A stretch of 64,000 nt of DNA, taken from positions 1 through 64,000 of the forward strand of contig JASANG010000801.1 in assembly GCA_030248215.1 (NCBI GenBank), read 5' to 3'. Below the pieces are notes generated by a model. That model was given only the letters and a program-made list of their open reading frames with translations, had not been told where the DNA came from and made no database searches. This document shows positions 55,480-64,000 of the stretch, one piece after another. The DNA is from Enoplolaimus lenunculus (Eukaryota > Nematoda > Enoplea > Enoplida > Thoracostomopsidae). The number at the start of each line of letters is the position of its first letter. The first letter of the stretch is position 1. A program made the translations under genes and the position numbers.

Positions 55480-55772
55480 TGGCCAATGTTACTTTTAGGG
55501 GCGTAACAGTAGATTAAGCGTATTCCTAAGCCTAAGCCTAAGCCTAAGCGTTGCAAAGGTGTATTTTTAAGCCTAAGCCTAAGCGTTGCAAAGGTGTGTT
55601 TTTAAGCCTAAGCCTAAGCGTTGCAAAGGTGTGTTTTTAAGCCTAAGCCTAAGCGTTGCAAAAATGTGTTCCTAAAGCCTAAGTCTAAGCAAAAAAATGT
55701 AATCTAGAATCTAAACCTACTCTTTTATAGACCCATCAGAAACATGGACGCCTCTTAAAGTAGCATGGGCCA
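55480..55772 (+). mobile_element. Tel-B MITE, reference copy
   Basis: GGCCAATGTTACTTTTAGG to CTTAAAGTAGCATGGGCC. The core has about four 36-bp units of two to three CCTAAG hexamers plus GTTGCAAAGGTGTGTTTTT. Confidence 0.92.
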
Positions 55773-56013
55773 TAATTATTATATGGTTATGCTTAACGGT
55801 AATGATCATAATATGGCCGTAATATTCAAATGGATGCCGCTTGCCAGTAACATATAGCCACCGATTCCTGTGATGTCTTTCGTGTTAATGGTGCAATATT
55901 TCACTTGTGTACATAGTTTTTTCTTTGACTCTAATATAATAAACTATATTCATACCAAAAACAGATTACAAGTTGACCACTGCCGAACACAGATTGTGTT
56001 ATAACCATCGGTT

Positions 56014-56223
56014 CACTGAAAAAATGGTAAGTCAAATTGACTCTCGCCGAAATAGGCTTTTCCTGATTACACAAACTGAGTCAAAATTTGACTCCGTCAG
56101 AGTCAGACGTTCGACTCAGTGACTCGAATTTTACTCTGGCGGAGTCGAATTTTGACTCAGTTTGTGTAGTGAGGAACAGCCTATTTCAGAGAGTGTCAAT
56201 TTGACTCACCATTTTTTGCAGTG
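56014..56223. mobile_element. Pal hairpin MITE copy 11
   Basis: CACTGAAAAAATGGTAAGTC to CTCACCATTTTTTGCAGTG. Confidence 0.87.
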
Positions 56224-56286
56224 TGAATGCTGAAAACCAATATCGATCATTGTCAGCTGTGTAGAAGAGGTCATTCATAAAAACAG

Positions 56287-56513
56287 CTAACATTTGTCCT
56301 GCTTTGAAAACATGTGGGTATAATGGTTATGTTGACCACCTTGCCGACACTGAGCGGTCTAGACGAATATGCAGTTCGTCTGATACAAATTCGTGTTCAG
56401 TTCCGCTCGAGCAACACTCAACGCTGACGTTTAGCTTGTTTCAAGATGCAACACTGGAGGTGAAAAATATCCGAGTCAGAGCAAGAGGTCAACGAAATTT
56501 GTCAGAGCCGGAG
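56287..56513 (+). CDS. Orphan exon-like stretch, Cys-containing
   Basis: Possible acceptor AAAACAG and donor GAG/GTGAGG. Reads NICPALKTCGYNGYVDHL ... SSSDTNSCSVPLEQHST and LTFSLFQDATLEVKNIRVRA. The spacing of Cys before a beta-rich stretch vaguely recalls ML/NPC2-like lipid-binding domains, but this is weak. No signal-peptide exon or downstream exon was found, so it may be an isolated exon or a pseudogene piece. Confidence 0.35.
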
Positions 56514-56689
56514 GTGAGGCGAAATTAACTACTTAAAATGATGTTTAAAATTTGCTGATTTTAGCAAATATGTTAAGATTTCTTAAGTCTTTCAATTTTG
56601 TGCTTAACTTTTACGAAATCTCGGTATTTTTTATCAAAATAGCATCAAATCTTAACACGAAAAGCTCAAGAGGGTGTAAAAACGAATAG

Positions 56690-57525
56690 TAAAAACAAAA
56701 CGGAATATGTAACCAAAATAACGTAAATATATATTGAAGTATAAAAATTTGAAAGATTGCTTCGCATTTCTAAACATTTGGAACGAATTTCAGGTTTCTC
56801 CGTTTCCGATAACCATCGGTGTTCGTTTCTGTTTCCGTTATAGAAATATCGGAAATCCCGTTGTTTATGCTCGATTTAGTTATAAATCTGCACATACTAT
56901 ATATATGTTATATTTGGCAATTCTTCATTTACAGAGATACTGCAATTGTTCGAAATGAAAAAATACGAAATTCATCAAAATGCAAAAATTTCGATTCGGC
57001 CGCCATTTTTCTTTAAAAGTTTAGAATGCCTTCCGTATGTTTGGACACTTCAATTATACTGGCAGAAAAATACATGTTCGAAATTTTATACTTAACATCC
57101 GTTTTCCATTTCTGTTATTTTGATCACTACCCGTTTCTGTTATATTTTTACCATCCGTTTACATTCAGATGAATTTTGTCTATATCTTTTACTGCATATC
57201 AGCTTGACAGAACCGGAAGTCTGCCTCCAGCTTCGGGAAAAAATCGACCTCCTGTTCCGGAAGTTTTTGCGAGAAGTTTTGGCAAGTTCGGTAGTGTAAT
57301 TTTGCATAGCTTTACAATATTTATAGTTGGGGCGCTTCGATTTAACTTTTGGCACAATTTCCACAAATAAATTTCCGAGATTTCGTAAAAAATACGCGAA
57401 AACCAAACAAATTAAAAACACATTAGATATTTGCTAACACTAACAAATGAAACATCATTTTAGCTCGGGCAAGTTTTGTTTACTTCCGGCTCCGGTATTT
57501 TTTACCTCCGGTTCAACCCTGCATG
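56690..57525. repeat. AACGGAAAC-type MITE followed by a CCGG-rich MITE
   Basis: 56690-57170 repeats CGGAATATGTAACC and GTTTCCGTTAT inverted motifs. 57190-57525 starts CAGAACCGGAAGTC and ends CCTCCGGTTCAACCCTG. Confidence 0.6.
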
Positions 57526-58086
57526 TCTGTAAAAAACTGCTTTAGTATGGTTCAGGACTAAATTTGAGCATTAAAATAACGTAATATATATTCGGTATGT
57601 CTATAGCGAAAACAGACGCCAATTTTTATCGCAAACGGATCTACCGAGGTGGAAATTTAAAAAAAAAACAAATTTAAATCGCTCGTCTAATTACCGAAGA
57701 CTTTAATTTTTAATATACCTGGAGTTCAATTCTTTGAACTCAAAAAGCACAGTGTGAACCTAATATAGTTAAGCAACTAATATTAATACAGAAACAATAT
57801 AAATCAGCCAATACCCGAAAACAATAAATACTAAAAAGCAACCGACAAAATAAAAGAATATCAACACAACTATACACAGCTTAAATTATTAACCACAAAT
57901 TGAACTACTGAGGAAACTTCATAAGTAAACAAATCCTGCAATGTATAGAACAAATCTCAAAAACGTTAGATGCGTTTTAGCGTTCGCTTAAACAGACTCG
58001 AGCTTAAGCTTACGTACGTTTCGGCTTTACTTTTAGAGTTACTTCAAAACAACAGTTCGGTTTAGGTATAAGGCAAGACGTAATGT

Positions 58087-58265
58087 TGGTCAATGTAAAG
58101 AACAGGGGCGGAACCGTATTGTAAGCATATTCCTAAGCCTAAGCGTAAGGATGAACATACGCCAAAGCCTAAGCTTAAACTAAACAAAAAAATTAGGCTA
58201 AAGCTTAACCTTACTGTTTTCAAGTTCCACAGAAAAACGATTCGCCCATGATGTTTACACGGGCC
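58087..58265 (+). mobile_element. Tel-A MITE
   Basis: GGTCAATGTAAAGAACAGGG to CATGATGTTTACACGGGCC, with three degenerate hexamers. Confidence 0.82.
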
Positions 58266-58431
58266 CTAATGTTCAAGCTTAGGCTTATACCTATTCACGT
58301 TTAATGTTCGAAGACGTTTAACAAATGATAAAAACATATCACTACATCAGAGTAAGAACATAAGCCGAACAATATTTTAACCGTCTGTGTAATATAAACA
58401 AAAACAATAAATAAAAACATAGCAAGTAATC

Positions 58432-58728
58432 AGGTTGCAACCAGAATTTCAATTTTCCGAAACCGAAATTTGAAAAAATTACCGGAAACGGGAGCGGAAA
58501 ATGAAAAATACATTCCACGGAAAAATTCATTTTAATTTTCTTTTTTGCTATGGTATTGGTGAAATAAGCTTTATTTGAAGAAAAGTATTCACTTCATCTG
58601 CTGTATTTTTAGATTTTCCTAATCCACGGAAGCGAAATCTACCTTTGATAATTTCCACCGACTTAAATTAAATACCGAGGACTGGAAGGTGAAAAAGGTC
58701 GGAACCAGAATTCCGGTTGCATCCTCCA
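58432..58728. mobile_element. CCGG-rich MITE, 3' of wfs1
   Basis: GGTTGCAACCAGAATTTC at the left and CAGAATTCCGGTTGCATCC at the right. Confidence 0.5.
58570..58575 (-). terminator. Candidate polyadenylation signal of wfs1
   Basis: Minus-strand AATAAA about 345 bases after the stop codon. It lies inside MITE sequence, so assignment is tentative. Confidence 0.3.
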
Positions 58729-58918
58729 AGCAATAATTGTAGGTTTTCTCGCAAAAGAAGGCGTATTTTCAATTGAGTTCAGTATCTATCCCCAGCAGGT
58801 TCAAAATCCTACTAATTTCGACAACTGCATATTTAAAGATACGCGCTATTTTCAATATGACTACATACTTTAGATTTAATTTTGAATATTTTGAATTGAA
58901 TTCAAACATTTTTAAGCT

Positions 58919-59161
58919 TCACTTGAACACAATCAACGGAGACAGTATAAAATTGAACAAATATTTCACGGAATATGCGATTTTTGACCAAACACCGGTA
59001 TAATAATCCGTGATCACAGCGCTGTTTGACTGTTCGATAGCGTTTTCAGACATTTCAGCGTTCGATTCGAATCCTTTACAACTGATACATTCAATTTGAA
59101 GAAGTTTAAATTTCGGTGGATACCTCAATTGATAGCGATCAATCAAAGCGACAAAGGAAAC
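58919..59161 (-). CDS. wfs1: wfs1 last exon
   Basis: Acceptor TTCATTTCAG, phase 0. 80 residues: VSFVALIDRYQLRYPPKFK, LLQIECISCKGFES, then a hydrophobic end and stop. Confidence 0.92.
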   Translation of the reverse strand, partial: VSFVALIDRYQLRYPPKFKLLQIECISCKGFESNAEMSENAIEQSNSAVITDYYTGVWSKIAYSVKYLFNFILSPLIVFK

Positions 59162-62100
59162 CTGAAATGAATCAAAAACAACGGAATCATTACACAAAAT
59201 CCAGCCGCAGTTAAGTAAAAAATTTGAAGATAAATTTGCGCTTAGCTACACTATGAATCCTAACATCGACCGTCCGGCCAATGTTACTTTAAGGAGCGTA
59301 ACAACAGATTAAGCGTATTGCTAAGCCTAAACCTTGCAAACATGTGCTATTAAGCCTAAATCTAAACCTAAGCAAGAAATGTAATCTAGAATCTAAATCC
59401 TACTGTTTTATAGTCCCACCAGAAACCTGGACGCCCCTTAAAGTAACATGAGCCTACCGTCTCACGACACAGTATTTAATTGTGGTTACAACATCAACAC
59501 AATGTACTCACCACATCAGTCTCGTGCAATTTATCCAAAAATGATTTAAATTTATTCGACGCCAGTAGAGAAATACTTGACTTCGCAGAGCTGATCATAG
59601 TTTCACCCCATGGACCAGTGATGTCAATTTCGAACGTATACACGTTATGAGACGTAATCGAACAACTTTTCGGTTGAATATTCAACTCTGACACGAATCC
59701 CGAGTCTTCCGAACCGTAAAAACACCGTAGCCATTCAGCGAATGGGCCGGGCAAATAGTCGAGAAGGGTTTCTGAAAACAAAAAAGAAACGAAATACAAA
59801 ATTCAGAGAACACTATGAAGAATAACCAATGGCATCTGATGGCGAGGTGTTAATGTAACATAATTTTTCAATCCGTTAAGCAAAATTACAATTAAATAAA
59901 GGCAACCATTATCAAATTTACATTCAAACATTCACTCATCAATAATAATTTGTACTTAAAATTTGTGCAAATCGTTAAGAAGAGTGTACTATGCCAGGGT
60001 GCAAAGCGGAACTGGATTATACCAGAATCGTAATCGGAATAGCAAATTTATACCGGAATCGGAAGTACAAAATTTGCGACTATACGGAAACTTGTATTAT
60101 CAAGTACAATATTGATTTAGAGTGTCTGTTGGCTGGCAACGATTCTCAAAAAACGTCAGATGAAAAAATGACAATCTTTTTTGGCTCTGTAAATCTAAAC
60201 TAAAATCAATTATTGATACGTTAACTTATCGAAAACAAATATATACATAAATGATACTGAAATTTGTGCAACATATCACAACAAATAGGTCTAAATCAAA
60301 AATGCGGAAATTCCGATTCCGATTGATTGTGCAATCGGAATCAGAATCGGAACTCGTTTTGAATCCGAATTCTAATCGAAGTCGGAATTCCGATTGCACC
60401 TTGTACTATACCTGATCTTAAATATAAGACTTAAGTAAATTGGGCTGCATAAAGCACCCTGCAAACAGACCAATATTTCGATAAACATATAAACAAACAA
60501 ACTAACGAACAAACAGTTATATAAAAGCAAAAATAAATAAAATAGAAAACCTAACGAATTCTTCAACTCAACCACCCGAACGGCATGAACGGTTCCTCGC
60601 CACGCGACAATCATTCCTTTCAACTGAGAGCATTCAATCTGTCTTTCAACAGCATTGTCATCTCCAAGTAAACGCGACTCTCCACCACAATGTGCGTTGA
60701 AATGTTTCCAGGTTAGATTGGCAACCTGAAAACAAAGTATGTACAGAAAACAACGTAGAACACACTTGGTAAGTAACGTGACTAGAGAAATTAACGTTCG
60801 TCGTGTGATCCTTCGCTAACAAACAACACCGTCACAAGCCAAGTATACAGAACAACAAGTTTTTTCGTACTCGTTAAATTTATTTGCGCGTTGCTAAAAC
60901 CCCTGCAGAAAAAACGCAAGCAAGTGGATTTGCACCTTATTCCCTCCGGGCTACACCCTTTAACTCTACAAACGACGCTATACAACAGGGCGCACTTTGT
61001 GCAAATTAAAATGTAGCAAATTAAAATGTAGCATTAATTTTGGTTTACAATCAACTTACTTGATTCTCGACCGGAAAACTTCCATAACACACCAGTGAGA
61101 CCGAAGCGATGGCAAGAACGACGTAAAACGTAACAAAAAACACATTTCGTTTGCGTTTGAAAAATTCGCCAGACTGTGCGACGCCTTTAAATTTTTTATA
61201 AATAAATGGCAACAACAAAATGGCCACTGTGAACGCAGCGCGAACAAGCGTAAAATAACTGACAACTCGAGATTGTTTAAGTTGTGTTGCCACCAAACAG
61301 CCTACGATTGCAACGCCTGCAAACGTCGGCCATAGTATTAGTGAAACGAGACCAATTGTAAGTGCGATGTTTTGCAGCTGAAACAAGACAATCTGATGTC
61401 AAATGCATACTGATCAAGTAGTGAAGGTGCATAATATACAACGTATTAAGGAAAGGGTTACAAATGATAGAGTAAACTGATCAAAATTAAACCAGTTGAT
61501 TTTGCGTTCTGAAGCTTGAAGGCATAACGTGAACCACTATGTAATTAATCCAAATAATTTTTTGCCTAAACTAATGTAGTATCTCAATTTGACAAAGTAT
61601 TTAAAAATTAAATTCAAGCAAAATTCAACAAGTAACCAAAAGGAGGGATGGGTGGTTACTGACCGTTATAAAACGAATAGTTACATCAGCACGCGTTTCG
61701 GGGTATAAGTAATAAAAATTCAATTTTTGCAATGTACAGGGTTAAACAGCGATAGGTTATAGCCTACATTACCTAAATAAATTTACTCTTAACATGAGGG
61801 GAAGCAATGATTATTCTATTTAGAAACTGAACCCCCTAAACTAAAACTATGTTAAAATCGAACCGACGGCTCAAACATTCCACTTGAACAAATATTAGCA
61901 AGTGTTGCAGCAAAATATGACCAAAATTGATCAAATATTAAACAAATATTGACTTAAAATATGTTATTTCAGAATTATGACACGGAGTACGCACGACGTT
62001 CTACAAGCTACAGATCCAAACCTATATAAACACATTTCCTCACCTCAAACTCAAACTTTCCAACCAAAACCAGCATGACTGCAACTTGCCACCAGAACAA

Positions 62101-63706
62101 TGATACCAACTGAGGCACAACAGTCCGAAGCAGCAGTCTCCAGCGCTCACCAGATTTGGCAGCAATCGCCAATTTCGCACTGAACACAACATAAATTGCT
62201 AAAATTGCAATTAAACACACCGAAGGCACACTTAAATGCAACTCGACTAGTGGCGCAATCGGGAATGCGATGAGATTTTGAGTCAGAAATTTTGGAACAC
62301 GTAAGAAGCGATTGGTGCTGTTCGTTGATGGTAAGAATCTTGCAGCAAGCAATGGAGCACATGATATCACATCGAGACAGAGTGTCACCATCGCGACCAA
62401 ATATTGATCGCCACTTAGAGCTGAAAACAAATAAACATCAACGCTTGAAACAACACTATTAACACTGTGAGTCATAGTGGTTGAAATATTTGCTTTCAAT
62501 GCTAATTTTCTTTTTACAAAACCCATGGTCTATAAGCAAATAAAAATTTAAAGATATATACATGTCTAAAACTCAAGTAAGCGAAAGATATTTCTTATAT
62601 TTCACAGCTAACGTTCTTTTAAAAATCTCTTTGCATAAACTAGATTTACACACTGCATTTCTTGCCCTGCAATGAAAACCGTTACGAACTTCCACAAACT
62701 TTCATTATAAAAATCCGCCATATATGTCGTAGTGCAAATTACTACGCGCGTATTGTCTCGAAAAATACCGTATACCGCAACAAATCCCACCATGCTCTGA
62801 TTTCCAAATATTCGATAAAAACTTTTCATTATAAATCTGTTTTATTAACCGAAACAACTTACCCAAAAAACTCATTGCACAAAATATCAAACTGACACTG
62901 CACAAAAACAAACAATTGGGCAACGTTTTGCCACAAATCGCAAACGCTAACACGAACACAAATAACGCAGTGAAAAAGCTGACATACGGTTCCATCGATT
63001 CAAACATAAACGTTGCTGATGATTTCAATCCTACCGAGATTGCTGAGCTCGAAGATGACTGAGTCAAGAGTTTATCACTTGTTGCAGCAGGAGATACGCC
63101 TGCACCCTTCAACGGGAAATGGTCAGCATTATCAACTTCTCCCGAAGCTTTTGTATCTCTTCGTCCATCTTGTTCATTGGCACTTTTATCTTGACCCGTA
63201 TCTTTAGAAATGTACGCCCGTGGATATCTCTCAAGCGCTCCCTCACTGTTGTTGGCTGTTGCAGCATCAGTTACCCTCTCGTTACCCAAGGATAACTCAT
63301 CTCCATTTTTAGCCAACCGTCTGCCAGAATTCATTCCACCTTTGTCAGTCCCATTCCGGTCTTGGATTCGCTTACTCCTGTCAGAGCTACCACCTCCGTT
63401 ACTGTCAGGTGTTTCCCTCGCACTTAAAAACGGCACAAGTAATCTTCGATACGATTCTAACTGTCTCAACACTGCTTTATGCTGATACATTTGTAGTGAA
63501 AAATAAATCATAACAGCGAATGCAGTATAACATGCGGCAACCGGTATCCAGGCCAAAATTCGCGGAACAGAAATAATTTGAATGAGACCCAAAAATAACA
63601 TGGTTTGCAATTGATGATAAGGGAATAATGTATGGAATACAAGTCGCGATTGCTCCTCAAGTTTGACACGAACATACTCGACAAGTGACGAAAAATGAGA
63701 TCGAAA
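58919..63706 (-). CDS. wfs1: Wolframin orthologue, six 3' exons
   Basis: Multi-pass ER membrane protein; in vertebrates it supports ER calcium and stress handling. Minus-strand exons: 62863-63706, 62044-62420, 61060-61377, 60551-60725, 59512-59771, 58919-59161. All have GT/AG sites and all phases agree, giving 738 residues; human wolframin has 890. The window lacks the N-terminal part. Several hydrophobic segments precede the lumenal C-terminal domain, which aligns with human: MIVAWRGTVHAVRVVELKNS, YLPGPFAEWLRCFYG, YTFEIDI, ASNKFKSFLDKL and FKLLQIECISC. The end is YLFNFILSPLIVFK. It converges on nhr-23. Introns are short. Confidence 0.92.
59276..59454 (+). mobile_element. Tel-B MITE in a wfs1 intron
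   Basis: GGCCAATGTTACTTTAAGG to CCTTAAAGTAACATGAGCC with degenerate hexamers. Confidence 0.85.
59512..59771 (-). CDS. wfs1: wfs1 exon: lumenal domain middle
   Basis: Acceptor TTTGTTTTCAG, donor GTG/GTGAGT. Encodes LLDYLPGPFAEWLRCFYG ... SKFKS-type helix and HETDVV. Confidence 0.92.
59985..60412. mobile_element. ATTCCGATT-rich MITE in a wfs1 intron
   Basis: GTACTATGCCAGGGTGCAA at the left, TTGCACCTTGTACTATACC at the right: inverted terminal repeats. Interior has ATCGGAATCGG/CCGATTCCGAT. Related to 15650-16080. Confidence 0.7.
60551..60725 (-). CDS. wfs1: wfs1 exon: start of lumenal C-terminal domain
   Basis: Acceptor TTTGTTTTCAG, donor TTAG/GTTTTC. Encodes VANLTWKHFNAHCGGES ... AWRGTVHAVRVVELKNSL. 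The chosen donor is the one that keeps phase and gives NSLETLLDYLPG, matching the family. Confidence 0.9.
61060..61377 (-). CDS. wfs1: wfs1 exon: transmembrane region
   Basis: Acceptor CTTGTTTCAG, donor CAA/GTAAGT, phase 0 at both ends. Encodes LQNIALTIGLVSLILWP ... SLVCYGSFPVENQ with about four hydrophobic stretches. Confidence 0.9.
62044..62420 (-). CDS. wfs1: wfs1 exon: transmembrane region
   Basis: Acceptor TTTGTTTTCAG, donor GAG/GTGAGG. Encodes LSGDQYLVAMVTLCLDV ... RWRLLLRTVVPQLVSLFWW, strongly hydrophobic. Confidence 0.9.
62863..63706 (-). CDS. wfs1: wfs1 exon: N-most in window
   Basis: Acceptor TTTTGTTTCAG, donor TTGG/GTAAGT. 281 codons. Begins FRSHFSSLVEYVRVKLEEQ, then LFPYHQLQTMLFLGLIQI and a hydrophobic pair, a charged Ser/Gly-rich linker of about 120 residues, and another hydrophobic pair (FFTALFVFVLAFAICG). 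Confidence 0.9.
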
Positions 63707-64000
63707 CTGAAACAAAAAGAGAAACTTGAACGTAAAATATATAAATAATCTTTATTAATAAAGCTGAAACGCTCAAACCATAAGTAATTTATACATCGTC
63801 ATAGTTAATTTCCCCATATAATTTTATTTGAACAAAAAGTAAAACAAGCTACTACGCAACAACAGAGAAAACTGGCGTATTATGTTACGTAGCTGAAAAT
63901 TTTGTACCTGTCCTAGTAGAAATTATTTCTACTGTGAATAATAAAAACACGCAACATTTTGACAGGAAGCGCACAATTCAAGACATGCCCATGTTAACTC
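63707..64000. other. wfs1 intron running off the window
   Basis: No upstream exon recognised; the N-terminal coding part must lie beyond the right edge. Confidence 0.6.

Noticed and set aside
62608-62829. Minus-strand open frame inside wfs1
   Set aside because: Splicing from 62863 straight to 62420 keeps phase, while including this piece would need a 26-base intron with the wrong phase.

Overview
Eukaryotic, intron-rich, AT-rich and densely packed with repeats. The window most resembles a nematode with a large repeat-laden genome. The main evidence is two host genes with animal orthologues, both read exon by exon here: an NHR-23/HR3/ROR nuclear receptor and a wolframin (WFS1). Supporting this, many small inverted-repeat elements carry runs of TTAGGC, the nematode telomere hexamer. 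A mermithid-like enoplean is possible, but I cannot prove the species.

Layout. 1-5.9 kb: minus-strand Ty3/gypsy-type LTR element with envelope-like sequence, cut by the left edge (fossil). 5.9-10.1 kb: small DNA elements and AT-rich arrays. 10.1-13.6 kb: a jockey/CR1-like LINE with a 2A-like motif, PHD-like finger, endonuclease and reverse transcriptase, recent but dead. 13.6-16.7 kb: a decayed gag remnant and MITEs. 16.7-19.2 kb: a five-exon minus-strand gene of unknown function. 19.2-27 kb: MITEs, a 66-bp higher-order minisatellite at 22.9-23.4 kb and one possible exon at 23.5-23.9 kb. 27.48-27.85 kb: a one-exon secreted, neuropeptide-like precursor. 28-40 kb: almost entirely MITEs and simple repeats.

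40.1-54.4 kb: the nuclear receptor, plus strand. Eight exons are secure: two zinc-finger exons, the C-terminal extension, a long hinge and the ligand-binding domain to the stop. A probable N-terminal exon lies upstream. All splice phases agree. Every intron but one carries inverted-repeat elements I could recognise, and the ligand-binding domain contains about 34 consecutive asparagines from an AAC/AAT microsatellite. 56.3-56.5 kb: an orphan exon-like stretch. 58.9-63.7 kb: wolframin, minus strand, last six exons. It converges tail-to-tail on the receptor and its 5' end lies beyond the right edge.

The genes form no shared pathway that the sequence shows. The most unusual content is the repeat landscape: two MITE families built around telomere hexamers, eleven near-perfect hairpins whose ends read as 5' splice sites on both strands, a TTAA-flanked element holding a tRNA-like segment, and a retroelement with envelope-like sequence lying between gag and protease.
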